This document shows positions 7,779 through 16,115 of a stretch of 37,902 nucleotides of DNA, one piece after another. This DNA is from Gammaproteobacteria bacterium (GTDB lineage Bacteria > Pseudomonadota > Gammaproteobacteria > JAJPIJ01): contig JAJVHZ010000108.1 in NCBI GenBank assembly GCA_022072255.1, positions 1 through 37,902 of the forward strand, in the 5' to 3' direction. Each line of letters starts with the position of its first letter. The first letter of the stretch is position 1. The position numbers were made by a program, and so were the translations under genes. Under the pieces are notes generated by a model, which worked only from the letters and a program-made list of their open reading frames with translations, did no database searches and was not told the origin of the DNA.

Positions 7779-8444
7779 CTAGGGCCGGGTGGGTCGCAGG
7801 AGTTCCGCCACCTCGGGATGCGCCGCATCGGTGGCGATGTCGGCGGCGGTCTTGCCGCGATCGTCGCGCAGCGCCGGGTCCGCGCCGCGGTTCAGCAGCA
7901 GCCCGGCGGTTGCGGCCTGGCCCTGGCCGGCGGCCCACATCAGCGCCGTGAGGTCGTGCCGGCCGCGGGCGTTCACCTCGACGCCGTGGTCAAGCAGCGA
8001 ACGCACGCACTCCGTGCATCCCTCGCCGGCCGCGTACACCATCGCGGTCTTCTCGAGCTGATCCCGCGCCGCCGGATCCGCGCCGTGGGCGAGCAGGTAT
8101 TCGACGATCTCGGCCTTCGCCCCGTAACAGGCCGCCATCAGCGGCGTGGTCTTGTCGAGGGCGGCGAGATTCACGTCGGCGCCCTTCTCGACCAGGAATT
8201 CGACCACCGGGGCATTGCCGGCCGCGGCGAACATGTGCAGCGGCGTCCTGCCGACGCGGTTGCGCGAGTTCGGACTGGCGCCGTTGTTCACCAGCAGTTG
8301 TACCCGCTCGCCATCGCCCTGGCGGGCATAGTCGAGCAGCTGCGCGTTCAGCGTCTTTTCCGAGACCTGGGCGGTCCCGCCCGACGGCAACGCGGCCGCC
8401 AGGATCGACAGCAGCAGCAGGCGGCTTGGCAAGGCTCTCCTCAC
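7779..8444 (-). CDS. Exported ankyrin-repeat protein
   Basis: A 221-residue protein with a signal peptide (LLLLSILAAALPSGGTAQ) and then about five ankyrin repeats, each with the TPLHxAA or equivalent helix start and GADxN turn: ARQGDGERVQLLVNNGASPN, GRTPLHMFAAAGNAPVVEFL, TTPLMAACYGAKAEIVEYLL, a degenerate Cys-containing repeat (TAMVYAAGEGCTECVRSLL), and TALMWAAGQGQAATAGLLLN. Ankyrin repeats bind proteins; the export signal implies a periplasmic partner, not a host target. The start is ambiguous: GTG at 8444 is used, but a TTG at 8432 with GAGGAG just upstream gives a cleaner signal peptide. It is divergent from the PQQ dehydrogenase gene. Confidence 0.88.
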   Translation of the reverse strand: MRRALPSRLLLLSILAAALPSGGTAQVSEKTLNAQLLDYARQGDGERVQLLVNNGASPNSRNRVGRTPLHMFAAAGNAPVVEFLVEKGADVNLAALDKTTPLMAACYGAKAEIVEYLLAHGADPAARDQLEKTAMVYAAGEGCTECVRSLLDHGVEVNARGRHDLTALMWAAGQGQAATAGLLLNRGADPALRDDRGKTAADIATDAAHPEVAELLRPTRP

Positions 8445-8515
8445 GGCATTTTCACGATGCGGTGCAGCACTTGCGGGATCTCACGACCGATAGGAATCTC
8501 TTAACAAGTCTGCCA

Positions 8516-8572
8516 GGAAGTCTTCCCTTGTACTAGTATGACAAGAGCGCCGCCCTGTAGTGAAATTTTCAC
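8516..8572. promoter_or_regulatory. Cluster of small dyads upstream of the PQQ dehydrogenase
   Basis: Three short inverted repeats lie close together between the divergent ankyrin and dehydrogenase genes: GGAAG-T-CTTCC at 8516-8526, CTTGT-9 nt-ACAAG at 8527-8545, and GTGAAA-T-TTTCAC at 8560-8572. A TAGTAT hexamer at 8534-8539 could be a -10 element, but no good -35 is in register. They may be operator half-sites for dehydrogenase control; this is read only from symmetry and position. Confidence 0.35.
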
Positions 8573-8638
8573 AGTTTCGCTGACGCGGCGCTACAGGCCA
8601 TACGCAGTCAGACACCCATAAACTCGAGCGGAGGTCTT

Positions 8639-10360
8639 ATGCAATACAAGAAAATGCGATTGGCAATCCTGACGGCGCTGCTGACGGGCGGCATGGGAGC
8701 CGCCTATGCCGGCGGTGCGGAAACCGAGGCTGCCACGCGCGTGACGCAGCCGGTGCCCAAGGACATCAACATTTCACAGGACATGCTCGACAAGGCGGAC
8801 GCGGATTCCAGCAACTGGATCCACTCGAACATGTCCTACGCCAACAGCCGCTACTATCCGGCCGATCAGATCAATACCGGCAACGTCGCGCAGCTGAAGC
8901 CCGCGTTCGTCTTCCAGACGGCGGTCCTGGAGTCCATGGAGACCTCGCCGATCGTCGTCGACGGCGTCATGTTCCTGACCACCTCGTTCAACCACGTGTA
9001 TGCGGTCAACGCGACGACGGGCGAGGAGTACTGGCACTACAAGCACAAGATGGGCCCGGTCACCACCTTCTGCTGCGGCCCGAACAACCGCGGCGTGGCG
9101 GTCTCCGGCGGGACGCTGTACATGGGTACCCTGGACGCGAAGCTGGTCGCGCTCGATGCCAAGACCGGCAAGCCGCTGTGGGAGACCCAGATCGCCGATC
9201 CCGAGCTCGGTTATTCCGAGACCATGGCGCCGGTGGTCGCCGACGGCAAGGTGCTCATCGGCACCAACGGCGGCGAATACGGAATACGCGGATTCGTGAA
9301 GGCCTTCAACGCCGCCGACGGCAAGGAGCTGTGGACCTTCCACACCATACCCGAGAAGGGGCAGGAGGGCGTGTGGGCCAAGAACGATGCCACCGGCCGC
9401 GACATGCTGCGCAACATCGAGAAGGAGAAGGCGGATCTCGCGGCCAAGGGCGGAGATTTCTACAAGACCCTGGGCGGCGGCGTGTGGATGACCCCGGCGG
9501 TGGATCGCGCCACCAAGACGGTCTATTTCGTGGTCGGCAATCCCTCGCCCGATCTCTACGGCGAGATCCGTCCGGGCGACAATCTCTACACCGACTCCAT
9601 CGTCGCGGTCGATCTCGAGACCGGCGCCTACAAGGCCCACTTCCAGTACATCGCGCACGACGTCTGGGATCTCGACGCGGTGAGCCCGGTCATCCTCACC
9701 GAGGCGGCGGACAAGGACGGCAAGATGGTCCCGGTCGCCATCCATGGCGGCAAGACGGGTCACATCTACGTGCACAACCGCAATGATCTCAGCCTGGTGC
9801 GATTCTCCGAGGCGATGGTGCCGCAGGAGAACATGTGGGTGCTGCCGACGCCGGAGGGCGCGCGCATGCTGCCAGGCGCCAACGGCGGCGTGGAGTGGAA
9901 TCCGCTGGCGATCAACCCCAAGCTGCGGATGGCATACGCGGCCAACCTGCATCAGCCGATGACCTACCACGTGGAGGCCTCCGAGTATCCCGGCGGCAAG
10001 CTGTGGCTGGGCGGCGCCTTCAAGGTCATCCCGGGCGAGGAGCAGGCCGGGTACCTGGTCGCCGTGAATCTCGACACCGGCAAGGTGGCCTGGAAGGTCA
10101 AGACGCCGCAGCCGCTGATGGGCGGTGTGCTGGCCACGGGTGGCAACCTGGTGTTCAACGGCGAGGGCAACGGCTGGTTCAAGGCCTTCGACGCGAGCAA
10201 CGGCACCGAGCTGTGGAAGTTCCAGTGCGGCGCGGGCGTGAACGCCCCGGCGGTGTCCTACACGGCGGACGGCAAGCAGTACATCGCAGTCGCGGCGGGC
10301 GGCAACACCCAGCTCGACTTCAAGCGCGGCAACAGCGTGTTCGTCTTCGCTCTGCCCTGA
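8639..10360 (+). CDS. PQQ-dependent alcohol dehydrogenase, predicted lanthanide type
   Basis: A periplasmic quinoprotein of 573 residues that oxidises a primary alcohol or aldehyde using PQQ and a metal, passing electrons to a cytochrome c. It has a signal peptide (cleavage near AAYA-GG), the eight-bladed tryptophan-docking beta-propeller pattern, and the adjacent Cys145-Cys146 pair that stacks on PQQ (TTFCCGPNN). Metal ligands are Glu213 (GGEYGIRG), Asn301 (VGNPSPD) and catalytic Asp344 in HDVWDLD. Asp346, two residues on, is the extra carboxylate found in lanthanide-using XoxF and ExaF/PedH enzymes; calcium enzymes have Ala or Ser there. There is no C-terminal haem domain, so a separate cytochrome must accept electrons; the dihaem cytochrome 86 bases downstream is the obvious candidate. 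ATG at 8639 has GGAGG upstream. Substrate cannot be read. Confidence 0.92.
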   Translation: MQYKKMRLAILTALLTGGMGAAYAGGAETEAATRVTQPVPKDINISQDMLDKADADSSNWIHSNMSYANSRYYPADQINTGNVAQLKPAFVFQTAVLESMETSPIVVDGVMFLTTSFNHVYAVNATTGEEYWHYKHKMGPVTTFCCGPNNRGVAVSGGTLYMGTLDAKLVALDAKTGKPLWETQIADPELGYSETMAPVVADGKVLIGTNGGEYGIRGFVKAFNAADGKELWTFHTIPEKGQEGVWAKNDATGRDMLRNIEKEKADLAAKGGDFYKTLGGGVWMTPAVDRATKTVYFVVGNPSPDLYGEIRPGDNLYTDSIVAVDLETGAYKAHFQYIAHDVWDLDAVSPVILTEAADKDGKMVPVAIHGGKTGHIYVHNRNDLSLVRFSEAMVPQENMWVLPTPEGARMLPGANGGVEWNPLAINPKLRMAYAANLHQPMTYHVEASEYPGGKLWLGGAFKVIPGEEQAGYLVAVNLDTGKVAWKVKTPQPLMGGVLATGGNLVFNGEGNGWFKAFDASNGTELWKFQCGAGVNAPAVSYTADGKQYIAVAAGGNTQLDFKRGNSVFVFALP

Positions 10361-10386
10361 GATACTGTAGTCCGTTCCGGAACCGC

Positions 10387-10421
10387 GCCACGCCGGGTGG
10401 GTCTTACCCGGCGTGGCTTTT
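10387..10421 (+). terminator. Rho-independent terminator between dehydrogenase and cytochrome genes
   Basis: A perfect 12-bp stem, GCCACGCCGGGT (10387-10398) with ACCCGGCGTGGC (10406-10417), closes a 7-base loop and is followed by TTTT (10418-10421). It starts 26 bases after the dehydrogenase stop codon. It should end or attenuate transcription before the cytochrome c4 gene. Confidence 0.85.
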
Positions 10422-10446
10422 CTGCGTCGGGGAGAGGGTTTTTCTG

Positions 10447-11022
10447 ATGACGAGATTCACCATGCTGGCAGCGGCCGGCCTGAGTCTGCTGGCCTTCAAC
10501 GCGCAGGCGGGCACCACCGCGGGGCCGGACAAGGCGGCCGTCTGCGCCGCGTGCCACGGCCCGGATGGCAACTCCACGAACCCGCAGTATCCGAAGCTCG
10601 CCGGGCAGACCGCCCGCTACCTGTATCTGCAGCTGAAGGATTTCAAGGAGGGCCGGCGCAGCGATCCGCAGATGTCGCCGATGGCGGCCAACCTCTCGAA
10701 GGAGGACATGCACGCGCTTGCCGACTATTTCGCAGCGCAGAAGCAGGCGCCCAGCACCTACAGCGTGGACGCGACGAAGGTCAACGAGGGCAAGGCGATC
10801 GCGGATGCCGCGCTGTGCACCATGTGCCATCTCGGCGGCTTCTCCGGACAGAACGAGGTCCCGCGCGTGGCCGGCCAGCACTACGAGTACATCGTCAAGC
10901 AGCTCACGGACTTTCGCGAGAAGCGGCGTACCAACGACGCCGGCAACATGACCAGCGTCGCGCGCGGGCTCAGCGACGAGGACATCGTCAAGCTCGCGCA
11001 GTACATCACCAACCTGAACTGA
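10447..11022 (+). CDS. Dihaem cytochrome c4-type periplasmic protein
   Basis: A 191-residue exported protein (signal peptide ending FNAQA-G) made of two similar cytochrome c domains. Haem-binding motifs are CAACH at 33-37 and CTMCH at 124-128. Axial-methionine candidates are PQMSPMA in domain 1 and AGNMTSVA in domain 2, each followed by the LSxEDxxxLAxY helix typical of cytochrome c4 and c553 families. It probably carries electrons from a periplasmic dehydrogenase to a terminal oxidase, and its place behind the PQQ dehydrogenase suggests it serves that enzyme. A purine-rich GGAGAGGG stretch precedes ATG at 10447. The strong terminator upstream means expression depends on read-through or an unseen promoter. 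Confidence 0.93.
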   Translation: MTRFTMLAAAGLSLLAFNAQAGTTAGPDKAAVCAACHGPDGNSTNPQYPKLAGQTARYLYLQLKDFKEGRRSDPQMSPMAANLSKEDMHALADYFAAQKQAPSTYSVDATKVNEGKAIADAALCTMCHLGGFSGQNEVPRVAGQHYEYIVKQLTDFREKRRTNDAGNMTSVARGLSDEDIVKLAQYITNLN

Positions 11023-11243
11023 CGCGCACGTGGCAGCGCCGAAATGACGCAGGAGCCGGCCGGCCAGTATGCCGCAAAAACAAGGAGTTGATGGCCAGAT
11101 GACGCGGTCTGCGGGCACGCAGTGAGGGCACCGGGCCGCACCGGTGGCTGATGTCGGCCGGCCGCGCGGCTGCTGGCGGCGCCGCGGTGCGCTCCGACTC
11201 CCGGGCGCAATCGCTTGCGAAACGCGGGTTTATACTGGCACAC

Positions 11244-12737
11244 ATGCCGCTCGCCCGATTGCGTTCCCTGCGCAGCCTGCTTCTCGCCCATGAGCTCGCC
11301 TTCCTGTTTCTGGTCATCGTGACCGGGGCACTGGGCGGTGCGTGGGCGTATTTCTGGCAGAAGACCTCCGCGGAGTCGGTGCGGATCAACCAGCTCACCT
11401 ATTCCTCGCTGCAGATACGCAGCGAGCTGTTCCGCCAGATCAAGGAGGTCACCTACGCGCGGCTTTCCGGCAATGCCAACGCCCTGACCTTGTACGGCGA
11501 GTACTCCCGCCGGATCGACAAGCACTTCAACATGCTGCGACAGCTCTCGGAGTCCGCGGAGGAGGACGCGGCGGTCCAGGGCATGCAGCGCAGCTATCGG
11601 GTGTTGCAGAACGACATGAACAATATCTTCTCCGACCCCTACTTCATTAGCCGCGTGGTGCCGATCAAGATCCTGGATCTGCAATACGAGCAGATCATGG
11701 TGGGGGATTTCGAGAAGTCACAGAGCCAGTTCGAACAGCTCCTGCGCGACAAGCAGCAGAACCTGGACGCCACGCTGGCGACCTGGACCCGCTACGCGCC
11801 GCTCATCCTGCCGTTGCCCATCGTCGTGGCGATCGGACTCATCGTCATGGCGCGGCGCTGGCTGAAGCGCGGATTCCTCGAGCCGATGAAGGAGATTACA
11901 CAGGGCGCGCGCCTCATCAGCATCGGCGACGTCGGGTACGTGATCCCGCAGACCGGCGTGACGGAGATGACCGAACTTTCTCGCGCGATCAACCAGATGG
12001 CCGTCGATCTCTCGCGCTCGCGCGATGCGCTGGTGGAGAGCGAGAAGAGCGGAGCGCTCGGCGCCCTGGTGCCGGTGGTCGCGCACAACATCCGCAACCC
12101 GCTGGCCAGCATCCGCGCCAGCGCGCAACTGCTCGACCATGTCGACGACAAGGCCGAGATCCCCGAGATCAAGAACGCCATCATCGACACCGTCGATCGG
12201 CTCGGACGCTGGGTCAGCGCCCTGGTCTCCTACCTGCACCCGCTGAAACCTCATCCCGTGCCGCGCAGTCCAACGGTGATCGTCGACGCCGCGGTCAAGC
12301 TGCTCGACAACCGCCTGCGGGAGCGGAGGATTGCCGTCGCGCACCCGCAGTGGGACGCCGACGCCGTGGCGCTGGTCGACCCGGATCTGATGGAGCAGGC
12401 TGTCTACGGACTGCTGTCGAACGCCGTGGACGCCTCGCCGCCGGGCGCGAGCCTGACGTTGTCCGCTGTGCGCGAGGGCGATGCGTTGCGGATCACCATC
12501 GATGACGAGGGTCCCGGTATGCCGTTCGAGCCCCAGCCATCCTCGGGATTCACGCCCGGGCCGACGACGAAGCGCTTCGGCACCGGCCTGGGCATCCCCG
12601 TGGCATTCAAGGTGTGCAAGGCGCACGGCTGGAAACTGCAGTTCGGCCGGAGCGAACGCGGCGGCACGCGGGTGACCGTCACCGCGCCCCTGCACGTAGA
12701 GGAAGAGGACGAGGAAAGCGAGAAGAGCCATGCCTGA
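11244..12737 (+). CDS. Membrane sensor histidine kinase
   Basis: A 497-residue sensor. Membrane spans at about 17-38 and 184-203 flank a periplasmic helical sensor region of roughly 145 residues. A HAMP-like linker follows (about 204-258), then the dimerisation domain with phospho-accepting His281 in VVAHNIRNPLASI (an Asn replaces the usual Glu after His). The ATPase domain keeps the N box (LLSNAVDAS), G1 (DDEGPGMP) and G2 (GTGLGIPVAF) motifs. The ligand is unknown. ATG at 11244 gives a normal N-terminus but has no ribosome-binding sequence; TATACT at 11231-11236 lies just ahead, so a leaderless transcript is possible. Its end overlaps the next gene in ATGCCTGA, a coupled sensor/regulator arrangement. 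Confidence 0.9.
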   Translation: MPLARLRSLRSLLLAHELAFLFLVIVTGALGGAWAYFWQKTSAESVRINQLTYSSLQIRSELFRQIKEVTYARLSGNANALTLYGEYSRRIDKHFNMLRQLSESAEEDAAVQGMQRSYRVLQNDMNNIFSDPYFISRVVPIKILDLQYEQIMVGDFEKSQSQFEQLLRDKQQNLDATLATWTRYAPLILPLPIVVAIGLIVMARRWLKRGFLEPMKEITQGARLISIGDVGYVIPQTGVTEMTELSRAINQMAVDLSRSRDALVESEKSGALGALVPVVAHNIRNPLASIRASAQLLDHVDDKAEIPEIKNAIIDTVDRLGRWVSALVSYLHPLKPHPVPRSPTVIVDAAVKLLDNRLRERRIAVAHPQWDADAVALVDPDLMEQAVYGLLSNAVDASPPGASLTLSAVREGDALRITIDDEGPGMPFEPQPSSGFTPGPTTKRFGTGLGIPVAFKVCKAHGWKLQFGRSERGGTRVTVTAPLHVEEEDEESEKSHA

Positions 12738-14163
12738 GAGCAGCACGATATCCGGCGGCGAGGCCGTCGCACCCCAGCGCACGCTGATGGTGCTCATCGT
12801 CGAGGACGAGGAACTGTTCGGCAAGGCGCTGGCCAAGCGACTCACCAAGGCCGGCTATCACTGCCAGCATGCGACCACGCTCGCCAGGGCCGAGCAATCC
12901 CTGCGCGAGCTGACCCCCGATCTCGTCCTGCTCGACATGCGGCTGCCGGACGGCTCGGGACTGGACTTTCTCGCCAGGCTGCGCGGCGGTGCGGGCGCGG
13001 ACATCCCGGTGCTGGTCATGTCGGCCTACGGCGAGCTCGAGGACGCGGTCAGCGCGATGAAGCTCAACGCGGCGGACTACCTTAAAAAGCCCTTCGATCT
13101 CGAGGAGTTGCTGATCAACGTCGAGAAGGTGCTCGCCAAGGCGGAGCTGGCGCGCAGCCTCGCGTATTCGCGCAAGCGCGAGCAGCGCAGCGCCAAGGTC
13201 GAAGGCGTGCAGATGCTGGGCCAGTGCGAGGCCGTGCGCGCCATACGCGAGCAGGCCGAGCGCATCGGCCGGCTGGTGACTGCCCCCGACGTGGTGCCGC
13301 CGACGGTGCTCATCCTCGGCGAGACGGGCACCGGCAAGGACGTGACCGCGCGCCTGATGCACGGCGTCAGTGCCCGCCGCGAACGCCCTTTCGTGCACGT
13401 GGACTGCGCCGCGCTGCCGAAGGATCTGATAGAGGCGGAGCTCTTCGGTCACGAGAAGGGTGCGTTCACCAGTGCCCACGTCGAGCGCACCGGCCTCATC
13501 GAGGCCGCCGAGGACGGCACGCTGTTCCTGGACGAGATCGGCGAGCTGCCCCTGGAGCTGCAGGCCAAGCTGCTGGCGGTGCTCGAGCGGCGCACGCTGC
13601 GGCGCATCGGCAGCAGCCAGGAGCGGCCGGTGCGCTGCTGGTTCATCGCCGCGACCAATCGCGGCATGGAGCAGATGGTCAAGGAGGGCCGGCTGCGCCC
13701 GGACCTTTACTTCCGCCTGAACGTGCTCACGGTGCGCACGCCGCCGCTCAGGGATCGGGGCGAGGACATCGTGCTGCTGGCGCAGGAGTTCGCGCGCCAG
13801 GTGGCGAACCGCTACGGGCAGATGCCGCCGCAGTTCGACAGCGGCGGCATCGCGGCGCTGCGCCGCTATCCCTGGCCGGGGAACGTGCGCGAGCTGCGCC
13901 ACGTCATCGAGCGGGTGGTGCTGCTCTCCGGGGGCGGCCCGATCACGGCCGATGCGCTGATGCTGACGACCCCGCAGGCTGCATCGTCCGCGAGCGACGG
14001 GCTGGCCCCGCTCGACGAGATGACGCTCGACCAGGTCGAGAAGCTCCTGATCGAGCGCGCGCTGAAGCGCACCGACAACAACGTCTCGGAGGCCGCGCGC
14101 CAGCTCGGCGTGACGCGCATGGTCATGCGCTATCGCATGAAGAAGTACAACCTCGGCGGCTGA
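12730..14163 (+). CDS. NtrC-family response regulator with GAFTSA loop
   Basis: A 477-residue regulator partnered with the preceding kinase (8-base gene overlap). The receiver domain (about 20-135) has the acidic pair VEDEE, phospho-acceptor Asp69 (LLDM) and Lys120 (YLKKPF). The AAA+ domain (about 160-395) has Walker A GETGTGKD at 197-204, Walker B LFLDE near 265-269 and the arginine-finger region ([12 protein letters not shown]). The sigma54-contact loop reads GAFTSA at 244-249, where almost all sigma54 activators have GAFTGA. A Fis-type DNA-binding helix pair is at the C-terminus ([20 protein letters not shown]). Target genes are unknown; the adjacent dehydrogenase/cytochrome genes are candidates. 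It converges with the NADH dehydrogenase gene, two bases apart. Confidence 0.93.
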   Translation: MPESSTISGGEAVAPQRTLMVLIVEDEELFGKALAKRLTKAGYHCQHATTLARAEQSLRELTPDLVLLDMRLPDGSGLDFLARLRGGAGADIPVLVMSAYGELEDAVSAMKLNAADYLKKPFDLEELLINVEKVLAKAELARSLAYSRKREQRSAKVEGVQMLGQCEAVRAIREQAERIGRLVTAPDVVPPTVLILGETGTGKDVTARLMHGVSARRERPFVHVDCAALPKDLIEAELFGHEKGAFTSAHVERTGLIEAAEDGTLFLDEIGELPLELQAKLLAVLERRTLRRIGSSQERPVRCWFIAATNRGMEQMVKEGRLRPDLYFRLNVLTVRTPPLRDRGEDIVLLAQEFARQVANRYGQMPPQFDSGGIAALRRYPWPGNVRELRHVIERVVLLSGGGPITADALMLTTPQAASSASDGLAPLDEMTLDQVEKLLIERALKRTDNNVSEAARQLGVTRMVMRYRMKKYNLGG

Positions 14164-14165
14164 CC

Positions 14166-15500
14166 TCAGTGCAGCTTCAGCCGCGGCTTGATGCCGCGGG
14201 TGAGCAGGTTCGCAAAGGTGGTCAGTGCCACGCGCCACCAGCCCTGGATCGCCAGCAGGTGCATCTTGTAGAGCGACAGGTAGGCCATGCGCGCGAAGAA
14301 TCCCTCCATGAACACCATGCCGGTCTGCCGGCCCATCAGGTTGCCCATCAGGCTGCCAACGGTGCTGTGGTCGCTCAGGTTGATGAGCGATCCGAAATCC
14401 CTGTAGACGTACAGCGGCAGGTTGGCATTGCCGCGCACGCGCTTCTCCATGGCGGTCACCAGCAGGTCGGCCTGCTGGTGCGCGGCCTGGGCGCGCGGGG
14501 GCACGTAGCTCCGGCCGTCGGGCATCGGGCAGGCGGCGCAATCGCCGAAGGCGAAGATGCTGTCGTCGACGGTGGTCTGGAGCGTTGGCCGTACCAGCAG
14601 CTGGTTGATGGGGTTGACCTCCAGCCCGTCCAGGCTGCGCAGCAGGTCCGGGGCCTTGATGCCGGCCGCCCAGACCTTGATCTCCGCCGGGATGGCGCGG
14701 CCGGACTGGGTCAGGAAGGCCGTCGGCGTCGCCTCCGTGATGCGCTCACCGGTGATGATCTGCACGTCGATGCGCTCGAGCACGCGCGCCGTGCGCTCCG
14801 AGATCTCCGGCGACAGGCCGGGCAGTATCCGATCGGCGCTGTCGATGAGGTAGATCTTCACGTCGCGCTCAGGATCCACCTTGTCCAGACCGTAGGCCTT
14901 CATGGTGTACAGCGCCGCGTGCAGCTCGGCCGCGAGCTCGACACCGGTGGCGCCGGCGCCGGCGATCGCGATGTGCAGTTGGCCCTCCCGCAGGGGTTCG
15001 GACTGGACGTTGGCCGCATACATGTCGCGCAGCAGGTCGCGATGGAACTGGTCGGCCTGCTCACGGGTGTCGAGAAATGCGCATTCCCGGCGAACACCCG
15101 GCACGCCGAAGTCGTTGGCGACGCTGCCGATGCAGATGACCAGCGTGTCGTAGGCGAAGGTGCGGCGCGGAATGAATTCCACGCCCCGATCGTCCAGCGA
15201 GGGCGAGACCGTCAGCGTCCTGTTCCTGCGATCGACGGCCTCGAGCGCCCCGAGGCGGAACTTGAAATGGTTCTCGGAGGCGTAATAGAGGTAATTGAGC
15301 TCGTCCTCGTGCGCGTTCATGGTGCCGGCGGCGATCTCGTGCAGCAGCGGCTTCCAGATGTGCGAGAGCATCAAGTCGACGAGCACGACCTCGGCGAGGC
15401 CGGGTTTGCCCAGCCGCTTGCCGAGCCGGGTGACGAGTTCGAAGCCGCCGGCACCGCCGCCGATGACGAATATCCGGTGTGGTCGGGGGGTAGCGCTCAT
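14166..15500 (-). CDS. ndh: Type II NADH:quinone oxidoreductase
   Basis: A 444-residue single-subunit, non-proton-pumping NADH dehydrogenase that reduces quinone at the cytoplasmic face of the inner membrane. Two Rossmann motifs are present: FAD-binding FVIGGGAGGFEL near residues 11-22 and NADH-binding IAGAGATGVELAAEL in the middle. Other family marks are SHIWKPLLHEIAAG, the KVWAAGIKAPDLL segment, FGDCAACPMPDGRSYVPPRA (FAD contact) and an amphipathic C-terminal membrane anchor (QGWWRVALTTFANLLTRG). ATG at 15500 is used since the FAD motif follows at the standard distance; the frame stays open to 15611. It offers a route for NADH from oxidation of C1 or alcohol products. Confidence 0.94.
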   Translation of the reverse strand: MSATPRPHRIFVIGGGAGGFELVTRLGKRLGKPGLAEVVLVDLMLSHIWKPLLHEIAAGTMNAHEDELNYLYYASENHFKFRLGALEAVDRRNRTLTVSPSLDDRGVEFIPRRTFAYDTLVICIGSVANDFGVPGVRRECAFLDTREQADQFHRDLLRDMYAANVQSEPLREGQLHIAIAGAGATGVELAAELHAALYTMKAYGLDKVDPERDVKIYLIDSADRILPGLSPEISERTARVLERIDVQIITGERITEATPTAFLTQSGRAIPAEIKVWAAGIKAPDLLRSLDGLEVNPINQLLVRPTLQTTVDDSIFAFGDCAACPMPDGRSYVPPRAQAAHQQADLLVTAMEKRVRGNANLPLYVYRDFGSLINLSDHSTVGSLMGNLMGRQTGMVFMEGFFARMAYLSLYKMHLLAIQGWWRVALTTFANLLTRGIKPRLKLH

Positions 15501-15597
15501 GCCGTGTTCGTTGCTCGATCGGTCCGGTGGAAGGCGAATCCAAAAACGGTGATCATACCGAACCAGCGCCCGATAACCCAATACGACAGGAAGGACC

Positions 15598-15897
15598 ATG
15601 GACGAGAACACGCGTATCGAACTGGAGGCCGCGGCGTTCCGCGCCCTGGCGGATCACCTGCGCGCGCGGACCGACGTGCAGAACATCGATCTGATGAACC
15701 TCGCCGGCTTCTGCCGCAACTGCCTCTCGAAGTGGTACCAGGCGGCCGCCGAGGAGCGCGGCATCGCCATGAGTGCGGATGCGGCGAAGGAGATCATCTA
15801 CGGCATGCCCTACGCGGAGTGGAAGGCCAGGTACCAGACGGAGGCGACGGCGGAGCAGAAGGCCGCCTACGCGCACAGCCACCCCGCCGGCCATTGA
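15598..15897 (+). CDS. DUF1244 family protein
   Basis: A 99-residue cytoplasmic protein matching the DUF1244 family over nearly its full length, recognised by the conserved core NLAGFCRNCLSKWY with its CxxC pair, and the following KEIIYGMPYAEWKARYQ. The family is widespread in proteobacteria and lacks an assigned function; the paired cysteines could bind metal or be redox active. AGGAAGGA lies six bases before ATG at 15598. It is divergent from ndh with about 97 bases between the starts. Confidence 0.92.
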   Translation: MDENTRIELEAAAFRALADHLRARTDVQNIDLMNLAGFCRNCLSKWYQAAAEERGIAMSADAAKEIIYGMPYAEWKARYQTEATAEQKAAYAHSHPAGH

Positions 15898-15950
15898 TAC
15901 CGCCCGCGGAGAGGTGCCCGGGTCGATGGACCGGTACAGCCGCCGAAGCA

Positions 15951-16082
15951 GCGTGGTCGGCCGATCCTCGCGCGGCTACCGCTGCGCGGTACATCCTGTA
16001 CCGCTTGCTACCGCGGCGTCGTGCTCGCTGTCCTGCTGCGCTCGCCGCCGAGGCGCGCCGCGCGAGGATCGGCCAACCGCGC
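15951..16082. repeat. Large imperfect inverted repeat between convergent genes
   Basis: The arms GGCCGATCCTCGCGCGGC (15959-15976) and GCCGCGCGAGGATCGGCC (16057-16074) are perfect 18-bp complements; pairing extends outward to about 15951/16082 with one mismatch and one G-U. The 80-base interior holds a second perfect dyad, GCGGTAC-ATCCT-GTACCGC (15986-16004), and another copy of TACCGC. It fills most of the space between the convergent DUF1244 and TraB/GumN genes and has no T-run. It could be a BIME/REP-like or MITE-like repeat, or a bidirectional transcription end. Confidence 0.75.
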
Positions 16083-16115
16083 GTGACGACCGTACTGACA
16101 CTGGCCAGCGCGCAT

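Noticed and set aside
11083-11103. AAGGAGTTG followed by ATG GCC AGA TGA
   Set aside because: A good ribosome site with only a three-codon frame. No regulatory logic is visible, and it sits 140 bases from the next gene start.
12679-14541. A 620-codon minus-strand frame opposite the response regulator
   Set aside because: It is the mirror of a confidently identified NtrC-type gene and shows only shadow composition rich in Arg, Gln and His.
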